Shown in pieces: positions 1 to 11,697 of a DNA stretch of 64,000 nucleotides. The DNA is from Pyrenula massariospora (taxonomy: Eukaryota; Ascomycota; Eurotiomycetes; Pyrenulales; Pyrenulaceae). Under the pieces are notes generated by a model, which saw only the letters and a program-made list of their open reading frames with translations, had not been told where the DNA came from and made no database searches. How positions within the stretch are numbered: the stretch's first letter is position 1; every line of letters begins with the position of its first letter. The translations under genes were made by a program, and so were the position numbers. The DNA is taken from assembly GCA_021030905.1 (NCBI GenBank), contig JAGFMI010000016.1, positions 186,001-250,000 on the forward strand, read 5' to 3'.

Positions 1-3000
1 GGAACGACTCTTTGGACAAAATCCGCCATCGGATGAAGTCAGCATGTTGCCAGGCGCCAAGGGTGATTGACAAACAGGACTATCGGGCCGATGATCTTAC
101 GGTGTCACTGAGCGAGATCCGAAACGGCGCAACCCGAGGCTCCCTGACGATCGTCGATTGGACCATCGATTCCTCTGTCTTAGTCAACATTAAGCCAGTC
201 GACACTAAGATTTCATTTGCGGGAGATAGAACGTATTGGCTTGTCGGATTAACCGGAGATCTGGGACGGTCCCTTTGTGAATGGTTCATACGCCATGGAG
301 CAAGAAATATTGTCCTATCAAGCCGAAAACCTAAGGTAGACAAGGAATGGATCAAGTTGTGTGAGGCAGCAGGAGCAATCATTAAAGTGCATCCAGTGTA
401 CGTATCTCTCAAACACCAAGTGCATTGGCCATGGCTCTGGGTCTAACTACTGCAGGGATGTGACTGACAAGAAGTCTGTCCACTTGGCATACGATGAAAT
501 TAGCAAGACTCTTCCGCCAATTGCAGGAGTTACGAACGCAGCAATGGTCCTGGAAGATGTCATGTTCGCGAATATGAAGATCGACAATATGTTGTCTGTG
601 CTGGAACCAAAGATCAATGGAAGCATACACCTCGACGAGCTTTTTCCTGAAGCTAACCTGGACTTCTTCATTCTTTTCTCCTCCCTTGGTTTCATTGTGG
701 GTAATAGCGGCCAAAGCGCATACGTTGCCGCAAATGGATATTTGACGACCTTGGCCGCTCAACGAAGGAAACGAGGGCTCGCGGCATCCGTGCTAGACAT
801 TGGAGCTATTATCGGGGCTGGTTATGTCACGCGGGCAGGACAACTCAAAACAACAGACATACATGTCTACGGAGCTTATCCACTCTCAGAGTCCGACTTT
901 CACCAGTTATTTGCCGAAGGTGTGTTGGCTAGTCCGCCAGAGTCTCAACTTAACCCGGAGATCATTGCTGGACTTCGAACAGTTGATCCCATCGTAGACG
1001 ATCAAGTGACCTGGAGACATAATCCTAAATTTTCTCATCTGTGGGTAATGGACGAGAGTACGAAAATAGAGAAAGGGACTGCGAAGGCAAGCATCTCAGT
1101 CAAGACACAATTGTTAACGATAAAAAACAGAGACGAAGCGAGGGTGTATATCTTAGGCAAGTATTCATTGGTATTGTCTGGAATGATGCTTCATTGCTGA
1201 CAAGTTTCTAAAGAGGGATTCACGGCGAGAATAATCGCATTGCTCCAGCTTCCACTCGAAGACATGGATATAAAAACACCGTTGATGGAACTGGGAGTTG
1301 ACTCTCTTGTCGCCGTTGGTGCTCGAGCCTGGTTCACGAAGGAGCTTGGCGTTGATATTCCTGTTCTCAAGATCTTGGGGGGTGCCACTGTCGTTGACTT
1401 GGTTGAAGACGCGCTTGGAAAGCTACCAGCAGATCTTCTGCCAAACGTTCTGTCAAGCGTAGAAGAACCAGAATTAGAATCGACAACGTCCACCAGCCCG
1501 TTGGATATGCCCCTCTCTAACTATCCTCATGAGTTGGAAAAACTTCAATCATCAACGGATACGGAAATTGAGGAGGGGGCCGCAAACACTCCAGATCAGA
1601 GCGATCAAACTAATACCCCACCCACATCATTCTCGGATATAGACAGTAGCGACGAAGAATTCCAGTCTGTCATTGTCAGGACGGAGAAAGCATCATATGC
1701 CCAATCTCGATTCTGGTTCTTAAAACACTCACTTGAGGATCCAACGGTGCTAAACATCACCTTCTCTCATCAACTTAAGGGCAAGAGGAATGCACAGCAG
1801 CTTGCAACGGCAGTTCAAAAGATTGCTGAAGTGCATGAAGGGTTAAGAACGTGCTTCTTCGAGAAGGACAACCAACCCATGCAAGGTATTCTTGAGACCT
1901 CACCCCTTCACATGGAAGTCAGAAGCATTCGAAGTGAGGAAGAGGCGAGACTCGAGTACCAGCGATTAGACAAGCACATCTATGATCTAGAGAGCGGGAG
2001 GACGATGCGAATCGTCTTACTAGAGCTATCACCATCATCCGCGTGGCTTATCGTTGGATACCATCATATTGCCATGGATGGAGCCGGTTTTACCGGCCTA
2101 CTTTCAGAGATGTGGAGTGTGTTTGGACCCCAAGGCATCTCTTCGCCAGCTCTTCAATATGTCGACTACTCTTTAAAGGAACAGAGGGACATCGAAAGCG
2201 GTGCAATGCTCGACGAAATGAATTATTGGAAGAAGGAGTTTACCAAAGCTCCGCCAGTTTTACCCTTGCTACCTTTCTCCAAAGTGAAGAGTCGCTCTCC
2301 CTTGAGAAACTACGCTTTCAGCTCCGCCAGTTGCAGAATCGACTCAGTCCTAGCTGCTCGCATCAAGAGACGTTGCCGGAATCTCCAGGCGACCGCATTC
2401 CACTTCTACCTAGCTGTTCTCAATGCGATGTTATTCCGGATCCTAGACATCGATGATATTTGTGTCGGAATTCCCGACTCGAACCGCAATGATGCTGACA
2501 AACAAAGAACTATGGGGCTCCTCGTCAATCTTGTCCCTCTGAGATTCAAGTCCAAGTTATCCAAGACTTTTGCAGACACGGTGAAAGAGACTCGCAGAAC
2601 GTCTTATGCAGCCTTGGGAAAGTCAAGACTTCCGTTCAACGTTCTTCTCGATAGCATCCAGGTAGAAAGATCATCAACTCACTTCCCGTTGTTCCAGGTC
2701 TTCATGGATTATAGACCTGGAATTCAGGAGAAGCTGACCGTGGGAGAGACGGAGGTGGAACGAGTCGAATGGTCATATGGCAAGAATGCGTACGACATCA
2801 ATTTAGAAATTATGGAGAACTCGCGAGGCGATGCTTTTGTCACCATCAACGCTCAGGAATATCTTTACGGACAAAGCGACGTTGAAATGTTGCTAGATAT
2901 CTACCTACGTTTAGTGGAGGCTTTCTCCAAGAATCCTGCAATTCGACTCGACGAGCCTGCCTTGTTTGACGATATCAAGATACACACGGCAATCGAGTTG

Positions 3001-5971
3001 GGAAGAGGTGAGTCGCCTATAGACATCTGTGTTCGTTCAATTGCTAATAGCCTAAGTAGGTCCCGATATGGTCTCTGAATGGCCCTCTACTTTGGTACAG
3101 CGTGTAGAAGACGTTGCCCTGACAAATGCGAACAAGGTCGCTCTCAAGGACGGAGACGGTAATGTCCTGACGTATCAGCAGATGATGGTGGAAGTGCATA
3201 AGATTGCCGGCTCACTAATTGACGCCAGAGTCAAACAGGGGAATAGGGTTGCTGTCTTCCAGCAGCCAACAAGCATCAGCATCTGCTCGCTCCTGGCAAT
3301 CATGCGTGTTGGAGCGGTGTATGTGCCCCTCGACCTTCGCAGCCCGATGCCACGTCTCCAGGCCATTGTGGATGACTGCAAGCCGAACGTCATCCTTGCG
3401 AATAAGCCCACAGCAAAATTCGCCGCGTTCAACTCCGTAAATGCCAAATTAATCAACGTCTCGGACCTCTCAAATGAGACCGTGGCCCCAATTCCCAACC
3501 GCGCCAACCCATACGAGCCAGCGGTGATCTTGTATACCAGTGGCTCAACTGGTACTCCGAAGGGCGTGATATTACATCACTCTAGCATCGAAAATATCAT
3601 CGAAGTCATGACCAGGCAATACAAGCTTGGCGTGGAAACATGTCTTCAGTCAAGTGCTCTCACGTTCGATCTCTCCCTCAACCAGATATTTGTGGCACTC
3701 GCTAACGGGGGAACCCTCTACATTCTGCCGCAGTCAAAGCGTGGAGATGCAGCCGAAGTCGCGAAGATGATAGCAGAGGAAGAAGTTTCCTACACCCTCG
3801 CCACGCCATCCGAGTATTCTTTCTGGCTTCGTTTTGGAGCAAATGATCTGAAACAGGCGCCCAAGTGGAAGTGGGCGTTTAGCTGCGGAGAAGAACTTAA
3901 ACCAAGAGTGAAAGAAGAGTTCCGATGGCTCGGGAGAACCAATCTGCGATTGATTAATACTTACGGCCCTGCAGAGATCACCGTACAATCACATGCCGTC
4001 GACATTGAATACATGGAGGATTTCGGTCAAGTCATACCTGTTGGGCATTCCCTACCGAATTATTGTGTTTACATTCTAGATAAGTGCCTCAAACCGTTAC
4101 CGATTGGCATGCCTGGTGAGATCTGTATTGGCGGCGCAGGCGTCACGACTGGGTACCTCAATCGGCAGGCCTTGACTGAGGAACGATTCCTGCCCGATGC
4201 ACTTGCGCCGTCGACCTGGAAAAACAAGGGTTGGAATCGGATGTATAGAACCGGCGATTGGGGGCGCTTGAGGAGCGACGGCGCCTTACTTTTCGAAGGT
4301 CGAATGGACGGTGACACGCAGATCAAGCTGAGGGGGATTCGGATTGAGCTCGGCGAGATCGAAAGCACTCTTGTGCGAACTGCCGTCTCGAAACTCGATG
4401 ATGTCGTTGTCTCTGTTCGTGGCGACCCCGAGTTCCTCGTGGCACATGCGGTCTTCTCACGCGATTCTGTTGTGACAGATCGCGATGGGTTCTTGAAGCA
4501 AATCCTCGCGGAAGCCCCTTTACCTCAGTACATGCGACCTGCCACCATGATCACTCTTGACCGTATGCCGCTTACTAGTCATCACAAGATTGACAGAAAG
4601 GTAATCAGCACGCTACCCTTACCAACAGAGTCTGGTAATGAAGTTGACACAAGAGCTCCCACTCCGCTTGAAGCCGAGCTGTTGCGATTGTGGCAAGTGG
4701 TCCTGTCTGAGGATATCGTCTCCTCCGTTGCAATTCGAGTCAACACCAGTTTCTTCGAGGTTGGTGGAAGCTCTTTGCTCCTGATTCCATTACAGTCACT
4801 CATTAAGGAGACATACCATGTCTCTCTTGCCATGATCGACTTTGCAGACGCTCACACTCTGGCAAATATGGCGGCAAAGATCGAGATGACAGCGAGGGCA
4901 GACTTGATCGACTGGGATCTCGAAACGTCCATAGGCGATGTTATCATCCCCACCGTTCCTGGGGAGGTCCTGCGTCATCGGGAAGGTAAAGACCTAACAG
5001 TTTTATATACCGGGTCAACTGGGCATTCAGCAAAATTCATATTGAAAGCTTTGATCAATGATGAGCGCATTTCAAGGATTTTCTGCGTTGCAGTCCGAGA
5101 GAAGAGCGGCCAACCCTCACCACGCAATACTTCTGTTGAGTCTGACAAAATCACTATTTTCCGTGGCGATCTATGCGAGCCACTTTTGGGTCTCTCCGAG
5201 GAAGATTTCGGCTACCTAGCTAGTGCAGTTGATGTCATATTACATAGCGCGGCTAACCGGTCGCTATGGGACAACTACCAAGTGGTGCGACGAGCTAACG
5301 TTACAGCTACCAAGACTCTCCTCGGAATCGCTATCCCGCGGAATATTCCATTCCATTTCATGTCATCCTCCGCCGTCCATGTGTTCGGGGGCATCGAGGA
5401 GGACGACTATCCGGAAACCACCGCACTCGCACCGCCTCCTCGTGACGGCACGGACGGCTACTTGGCCTCAAAATGGGCGATAGAGAAGATTCTTGAGGAA
5501 GCAGCAGAACGATATAAATTACCTGTCTACTTTCACCGACCCGCACCAGTCGGCCCCGTGCCTCGAATCACGGAGGAAGAGGTATTTACCGAGTTCCTTC
5601 GTGTAGTCCGCACCCTGAAACTGCACGTTGCCGATAGCAGTATCAAAGGCCACATAGACTTGATTATCCTCGATGATCTAGCCGCGCGTTTAGACAACTT
5701 TGTTGTCAACAGCACCGTGCAGCGAAATGTACGGCCACTAGTGAGGTATATCCATCATCAGTCGGACATTCGGATCCACATGGGTACATGGAGAGCTTTC
5801 ATGGACAACTATCGAGATCAAGAGAAGGATAATCTGCACTTGTTCCAAACTGAACACGCGGTGGAGTGGGTCGGAAAGGCGAAAGACGTCGGATTTCCCT
5901 TTATGCTTGCAGCGCAGAACTTTGATATGTCAGGCGTTGCAAGCGCCCTGCCAATTGTCCAGAGGCGTTGA
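1..5971 (+). CDS. PKS-NRPS hybrid synthetase, 3' part (KR-ACP-C-A-T-R)
   Basis: This is the C-terminal part of an iterative polyketide synthase-nonribosomal peptide synthetase that couples a polyketide to one amino acid. The gene runs in from the left, so KS, AT, DH and MT are outside. Proposed exons are 1-397, 456-1156, 1214-3007 and 3060-5971. The KR has its Ser (~680), Tyr (~721) and Asn. The ACP has LGVDSL with its Ser near 1303. The condensation domain has HHIAMDG at 2062-2082. The adenylation domain has [24 protein letters not shown] and a C-terminal KIDRK lysine. The T domain has GGSSLL near 4765. The terminal reductase-like domain starts near 4990 with TGSTGHSAK and keeps YLASK. That nucleotide-binding motif departs from the usual GxxGxxG, so release may be by Dieckmann cyclisation rather than reduction. 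The family is certain; product and amino acid are unknown. Confidence 0.93.
1157..1213 (+). other. Predicted GC-AG intron in the PKS-NRPS gene
   Basis: The exon ends ...VYIL in one frame and the ACP resumes with GFTARII in another. A 57-nt intron starting GCAAGT and ending CTAAAG, with a CTGAC branch-like motif, joins them through a Glu codon and keeps the reading. No GT donor gives the same clean join. GC-AG introns are a known minor class. The flanking introns (398-455 and 3008-3059) are ordinary GT-AG introns of 58 and 52 nt. Confidence 0.7.
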
Positions 5972-6433
5972 TGGTCTGTTGTTCCCAAACCCATTTTATA
6001 ATTGCGATTGCTCTGATCATGCCTTTTTCAAGGTAACTTTCGTCCTGCAAAAAGATATGAAGTGCAAAACTCATAGAGTATATCACCACTTATTCTTCTG
6101 CTTGTCGGTGCTCACTGAGGCCTCTAGCAAGGCAAACAGTACATGAAAATTCGCAAACGGTAAATTTTTGGCATGAGCAATTGCCTAGTTGTCCAATCTC
6201 CAAGTCGTCTACCAGTCTCTATCGCTCAAGGTCTTGACACACGTACTTCCATTTAAGATTTTCAGAGGAAGCCGCTGGTAGCCGGCGGGCTTAATTAGCC
6301 TGTAAGAGAAGCACTTCAAGGGACGACCTTGATGCTTTGAACTGCGAGATTACCCTATCTATGCCTTACTCCTTCTCGGCGGTTATATGCTCTTTTCTAT
6401 GTATGCAGTGCATTCGGTTTATAAGTGTCTGTT
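5972..6433. other. Convergent intergenic spacer
   Basis: The PKS-NRPS stop and the hydrolase stop face each other across this stretch, so it should hold the 3' ends of both transcripts. I see no gene and no clear repeat in it. Confidence 0.6.
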
Positions 6434-7549
6434 CTACTTACTAGCCTGCAAAATCGCATTCTTCAATCGAACAATATCCTTCGGCGACAATGGGAAGTGA
6501 TGGCCACCATCAAATTCGATCATCGATACTCTATTAGCATCATAATGCTCTGCCAGAATCATCCTGCTCTCTTCCCGAACCGGATCCTTCAAACCTATCA
6601 CGTGAACTGATGGTATGCTGACAATGAAGCGTGCGGTATTTGGAGATTCCGGCTGCTGTATGCAATCCATCTCTTCTGGGGAGGAGCTTCGCTCTGATGT
6701 TGTCAAGGAAGGATCTCGTGATTTTTCGCGATCAACGTTGTCCTCACTGTAGCGATACTGGCCCAAGGACCATCGATTCATGGGAAGATGAGGATACGTG
6801 CTGCACACGATCACGGCAAATTTAAATGCGAGGTTAAGCCCATGAGTCACGGGAGGAAGATGCCCGGACCAGAGCGCTTGTTCAATGAGGAGTGATGTCA
6901 GGACTTGCGTACCCTGGGAAAAGCCCATTATGCCGACGAAGGCCTCGCCGTCGTCGTTGCCATCATCCTTGTAACCAATCTTACTAGCATCATCGCAGTC
7001 GCCACCGCGCTCCTCTTTTCTATCTTCGGCCTGATCAGCCTTGAGACCTAAATAATTCTCGCTCCTCCTTTTCCCTTCTCCATCTCCTCCCGCCTCTGTC
7101 TGAAGCGAAGAACGACGCTCACCACTTACCCCCCTCCGTCGCCCCAAAACCTTCTCAACCGTCTCACACCTGACCTTCTCCTCCTTCGCCCTCTCCTCAG
7201 CCGACATCGGGCCTGCACCCATCCCTAACCTCTCCTCCTCGCCCTTGTAATCATCCTCACCATCCGGCTCCGGCCTCGCCCACCGAAAGTACGGTCCCGA
7301 CCCCTCAAACACCGGCAGCACGCCCGGTCCAGGCGGCGAGGGCAGCGGCGCGTCGATGAAGATGAAGCGGAAGTGGTGGCGGAGCAGGTAGCGGAGCTTG
7401 GCGGTTTGGATTTCGAAGATGGCCGCCGAGGCACCGCCGCCGTGGAGGCAGAGGATCTTTGGGAGGGGAGGAGGCTGAGCCTTTTCAGAGCGGGACTGGG
7501 GTCCAGATGTGTTTAGTGTTCTGGGTGTGGAGGCGCTGAGGCTTGTCAT
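6434..7549 (-). CDS. FSH1/LovG-family serine hydrolase
   Basis: An alpha/beta hydrolase of the FSH1 (DUF341) family; LovG, the thioesterase that frees the lovastatin nonaketide, is a known member. The N-terminus has KILCLHGGG, followed by IDAPLP and a FRWARPEPD segment. The nucleophile motif is GFSQGT; the Asp is probably in GLKDPV and the His in GGHHFPL near the C-terminus. At 371 residues it is longer than the usual 230-290, because of a low-complexity charged insert of about 60-100 residues before the nucleophile. Within that insert a strong GTAAGT donor (7129) and an acceptor at 7031 would excise 99 nt in frame, so part may be an intron. It is convergent with the PKS-NRPS, which suggests a release or editing role; this is inferred from position. 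Confidence 0.85.
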   Translation of the reverse strand: MTSLSASTPRTLNTSGPQSRSEKAQPPPLPKILCLHGGGASAAIFEIQTAKLRYLLRHHFRFIFIDAPLPSPPGPGVLPVFEGSGPYFRWARPEPDGEDDYKGEEERLGMGAGPMSAEERAKEEKVRCETVEKVLGRRRGVSGERRSSLQTEAGGDGEGKRRSENYLGLKADQAEDRKEERGGDCDDASKIGYKDDGNDDGEAFVGIMGFSQGTQVLTSLLIEQALWSGHLPPVTHGLNLAFKFAVIVCSTYPHLPMNRWSLGQYRYSEDNVDREKSRDPSLTTSERSSSPEEMDCIQQPESPNTARFIVSIPSVHVIGLKDPVREESRMILAEHYDANRVSMIEFDGGHHFPLSPKDIVRLKNAILQASK

Positions 7550-8680
7550 GACCTTGGGTGCTGATTTCGCTGTGTTGTAGTCAAATAGAGGTGGGTGTTG
7601 CGGAGCAAGACCGAATGGTATAAACTGCTACTTTTCCCCCTGAGCCGTTGTTGAGACAGATGTACATTGCAACTCAATTTTGATTTTATAAAGAAAGAGA
7701 TAAAAACATATGCCACAAAATAAAGCTAACCAAGAGAAAGGTAAGATCTTCTCCCATGAGATGCACTGTTTAGTCACCAAGAATAGCATGCACACTGTAT
7801 CCAAACTGCAGGCCAGGACGCATTACACGCATCCCGTAAACCCCTTCTCTCGATCCTCAGAATGGTAAAGCGCTTCGAGGGTTTTCTTCACACACCAAAG
7901 GCTCACTCACGGTGTTAAAAGTCCCTCAACACCACCGATTCACACCCGTGCTCCTCCATTGCGCCAGCGACAGCGAAGATCCCCACCAAGACTCCTAGAC
8001 AAGGCGGTTGGGCCCACCTTTTCCTAAACCTCCGAAATTCACCATCCATCCATCCTTCTCCCTCTCGGAAAGATCCGATTCGGACGTTCGGCGGCCACTC
8101 GGCGATGTTAGTCGTTCGGACCATCCTGTTCGGATGTAAGAATTATGGTGCCAAAAGTCCCGCTGTTGTTGGATGCCTATGTCAGACAAGGGAACTACAT
8201 CTGATGGAATTTAGGTAGGAGAAATTAGGGCCAAAGCGATGTCGCATAACAGGTTTAATCGCGTTCGACGCGACGCTGGTGTATTCGTATGCGTTCATTT
8301 GAGTTTAGTTCTCTTTCTGTACGGTGTGAGACTATATTTCTCTCCGAGGCTGTTCGGTGGGCAGAGTATTGATTTGTGTGTTGAAGATATGTTTATCGCT
8401 TACTTTCTCTCTCACAGGACATTTTGATGAGGAAGTATTCTACACGATAAACATAGCGCAGTGTACAAGAGTGTGTGAGTCTCTCTTCACAGTGGTACAA
8501 AACTTTCGCTAACTGCGTCCGTAATTCTAGTCGGCACCCATTCAATGACGATGTGCAGTCCACGCAGGCATACACTTGGCCTGCCGAAGAGCATTTCAGT
8601 AATCACATGTGGTCATTGAACCGTGTCAACCAAGTTCAGATTCTCTTACAGCAGGAGTGCAAGGGAGAGTAGAACTAGGA
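7550..8680. other. Divergent intergenic region without a supported gene
   Basis: This lies between the start of the hydrolase (leftward) and the start of the SDR (rightward), so it must contain both promoters. Several short open frames are present but none shows a recognisable protein pattern. There is a short TCCA tandem around 8045-8056. No other structure was noticed. Confidence 0.5.
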
Positions 8681-9868
8681 ATGGCGCATTTCCTTCCAGA
8701 GCCGTTCACCTTTTTCAGTCTAAGGGACAAAGTTGTCGTGTTGACAGGTACGTTGGATTGATCTGTGCAATTGTGCCCACGCCTTTTACGATGAGCCTCG
8801 ACCCCCTCGTATTGTTGTTTTCCTCCATTCCACCTGCTAGTCCCGTTTCTCTCCTGTTCCTTTTCCCGTCGCAGGCCTCCACCACGATAGAGACTCTCAC
8901 GCATGTCCGTCTGACAGCACACACGAGACTGCAGGCGGCGCAAACGGCATCGGGGCAGCGACCGTCCAACTCCTCCACGAAAACGGTGCCCACGTCTTCT
9001 TCGGCGACATCGACGCCACAGCCGGGCAGAAGCTCGCATCGTCATTCTCGGGACGAGTGTCCTTCGTGCGGACCAACGTGACCATCTACTCATCGGTCCT
9101 CGATCTTTTCAAACGAGCGTACGCGCAATATGGACGGATCGATCATGCGTTTGCGATTGCGGGGATACCGGAGCAGTCTAGCTGGTTTCATCCGGCGTTG
9201 GATCTGGATGCTATTGAGACGGTAGATTGAGAACATGACTTTCTGAAGACAGCTTTAGTCTAACCTTTCTCACATAGTGTCCCGAGCCTCACACGATAAA
9301 CGTAGACCTCCTCGGAGTCCTCTACTTTGCTCGCATTGCCGCAGTATACCTGCATCAAGGCCCTGTCGACGAAGATGAGATCCACAAATCCCTCATCCTC
9401 GTCGGTTCCGTGGCCGGCTTCCTCGAATCCCCCGGCCTTCCTCTCTACTGCACCGCAAAACACGGACTGCTCGGCCTGGTGCGCAGTCTCCGCTCCTCGC
9501 TGCCGACCACACACCAGATCAGCGTCAGCGCGGTCTGCCCCTGGATGGTGGCCACCGCCATGTCGGAGGGCATATCGAGCGCGTGGCAGCGGGCTGGGCT
9601 GCCTCTGAACCGGGCGGAGGACGTTGCGAATATTATTCTGGGCCTGGCAGCAACTGGGATCGATAGTAACGGGAAGGTGATCTATGTGGAGGGCGGACGG
9701 GGTTGGGATATCGAGGCAGGGTTGGACCGAACGCGAAGTGAGTGGATGGGTAAGGAGCAGCATCTATCCTGGCAGACGGGACAGGAATTGCTTAACAAGA
9801 ATTCGGAGTTCGCTGCGTACTGGTCTGCACAGAAATCCGGTGTAGGTCAGGATGGAACTAAGTCATGA
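8681..9868 (+). CDS. Short-chain dehydrogenase/reductase (cluster tailoring enzyme)
   Basis: A classical SDR with three predicted exons, 8681-8747, 8935-9221 and 9278-9868, giving 314 residues. Exon 1 ends inside the nucleotide-binding motif: VVVLTG joins across a 187-nt intron to GANGIGAATV, making TGGANGIG. The Asp of FFGDIDA suggests NAD(H) preference. NVD, the catalytic Ser in LVGSVAGF and YCTAK (YxxxK) are all present, followed by the usual CPWMVAT segment. The overall pattern resembles 15-hydroxyprostaglandin dehydrogenase-like fungal SDRs. The second intron is 56 nt with a CTAAC branch point. The start is the ATG that gives the usual lead into the Rossmann strand. It sits between the hydrolase and the monooxygenase, so it is a likely oxidation or reduction step in the same pathway. 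Confidence 0.85.
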
Positions 9869-9960
9869 GGCTGATGAAATATAACTAAGCTGGAGAGATG
9901 AGGATCGTGTTCCCTTTCATTTGCTTAAATTGAGACATCAGTGCAAGCTGAAACTTCCCA

Positions 9961-11193
9961 TCACCGGATGAAGAGTTTGTACCAAAAGTAGAAGCTGTAG
10001 ACACCTGCAACGAGAAATGGGTACAACAAAGCTCCAAAGATAGGTGGTGCATCATAAGATGCTCTCGCGATGATATAGGACTCGATCGTCGTCCGTGGCG
10101 CTCCCTTGGTAAAGTACATGGCTTTCATCATGCTGGACGCCATTTTCTGCGCTCTGTGGGCTCTTTTGAACATTTCTGCTTCGTACCCTACTATCGCTCG
10201 GTTCAGAGATATCTGCCAATCCGAATCGGTGGAAGCCTGGATGATCGATTGTGCCAACTTCGACGCGTCTTCAAGAGCTAAATTGACCCCTTCTCCTGAG
10301 AATGGAGTCATGAGATGAGCAGCATCACCCACGAGCGTCACCCGGGGTCGATGCTTCCACGTAAAACCGACAGGGAGCATATACAAAGACGTGATCCGTA
10401 TCTTCCCATCGGCACAGCCGACTAAGCCCTTCAGACCCTCGCTCCAGCCCTCGTATCCCCCAAGTAGATCGGTGAGTGAAGGCAGTCGCTCTTGCTGAGC
10501 CTCCACCCAATGTTCATCACGCCGTCCCCAGACCGAGACGTGGATGCTCCCGTCGCCCATCTGCTGCCCCATGATGGACCTGCCATCCGAGAACGAAAAG
10601 AGCGAACCCTTATTCACCAATTTGCTAGCCGACGGCGCCCTCCGACTGGCATCTGAAATCCCAGTATCGCAGCCTGCGATCCCGGAGTACACTGGTGTCT
10701 CGTTGCTCAGAGCTTGACGAACTTTACTCCAAGCTCCATCTCCGCCAACAACAAGGTCGTACCCGACCTCCACCTTCCCGTTCGTAAAACAGAGCTCTAA
10801 ACCCTCTCCAACCCTCTCCAGCCGGTACCCCCATCGAACGATCTCCTCAGGAATCGACTCCAACAACAACCCCCGTAGCTGCGCCCGATCAATCTCCGGC
10901 GCCCCATGCAACGCAGCCGGCAGATAAAAGTACGTCCTCAGCTTCTTGTCCGAGATCCTCAGAGACGCCCCTTCTGGCCGTGCCAATCTAACAAACTCAT
11001 CGTACAGTCCCGCACTTTTGAGCGCAGCGATGCCGGTGTCCGGGTGTAGATCCAACGTGCCGCCTTGGGAGCGAACGTCGAGAGAGGCTTCGCCCTCAAG
11101 GAGGGTGACTTGCAGGCCCGCGCGGTGGAGGAGACGAGCCAACAGGCAGCCAGCGGGGCCGGCGCCGATGATCGCGATCTTTGGAGGCGACAT
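9961..11193 (-). CDS. FAD-dependent monooxygenase (UbiH/TetX-like)
   Basis: A single-exon flavoprotein monooxygenase of 410 residues, which is the usual length. It has the N-terminal dinucleotide motif IIGAGPAG with a Glu (LLEGE) at the end of the second strand, the mid-protein GGDGAWSKVR (DG motif), and the GDAAHLMTPFSGEGVN motif that binds FAD ribityl and phosphate. The last ~25 residues are hydrophobic and aromatic and could be a membrane tail. It stops 92 nt from the end of the convergent SDR. Such enzymes hydroxylate or epoxidise aromatic or polyketide substrates with NAD(P)H and oxygen. Membership of the PKS-NRPS cluster is inferred from position. Confidence 0.9.
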   Translation of the reverse strand: MSPPKIAIIGAGPAGCLLARLLHRAGLQVTLLEGEASLDVRSQGGTLDLHPDTGIAALKSAGLYDEFVRLARPEGASLRISDKKLRTYFYLPAALHGAPEIDRAQLRGLLLESIPEEIVRWGYRLERVGEGLELCFTNGKVEVGYDLVVGGDGAWSKVRQALSNETPVYSGIAGCDTGISDASRRAPSASKLVNKGSLFSFSDGRSIMGQQMGDGSIHVSVWGRRDEHWVEAQQERLPSLTDLLGGYEGWSEGLKGLVGCADGKIRITSLYMLPVGFTWKHRPRVTLVGDAAHLMTPFSGEGVNLALEDASKLAQSIIQASTDSDWQISLNRAIVGYEAEMFKRAHRAQKMASSMMKAMYFTKGAPRTTIESYIIARASYDAPPIFGALLYPFLVAGVYSFYFWYKLFIR

Positions 11194-11697
11194 GGTTTTC
11201 TGAGGACGGGCAAGCTGACGAGGTCAGAATATACAAGAGTGAGGTTGTGAAGTAATACCCACCAGAAGCTGTGAATGAGCGTGCGGTCTGACACCATAAT
11301 AAAGCCCTTGCGGAGGCTCTACACTGTTGCAGGATGATATAACTTGAATTGTAGCATTAATCTATGGTTCCTATGTAAAATTCAAAGCTGGAGAACTTTG
11401 AATACATTCTTTGAGGAAAATGAACATGCGCCGTCTACACCGGTAAGCGGCACTACGCCGAAAGATTTAGTTGGGAGTCTAGCAGGTCGTGGCATGACAA
11501 ATGATATATAGTCCCGTTCTAGGAATGCACCCAACCATCGTGTTCCACGGATACTACTAATCATAAAGCTGTATTAGAAGATGGGATTTAGATAGAAAAC
11601 AGCGATTCTTAGGCTCGGTCTCAAGTGCCATTATAACACATCATTGATTATGATGATTATGAGGGCACTTTGATCACCGCAAGAACTGCCACTTTAA
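11194..11697. other. Spacer between the biosynthetic genes and the hydrolase island
   Basis: This holds the promoter of the leftward monooxygenase at its left end and the 3' flank of the leftward SERAC1-like gene at its right end. I see no gene. Confidence 0.5.

Noticed and set aside
361-455. Apparent frameshift in the PKS KR domain
   Set aside because: A 58-nt intron (GTACGT, CTAAC branch, TGCAG) joins the frames and restores the conserved KVHPVDVTD, so it is splicing, not damage.
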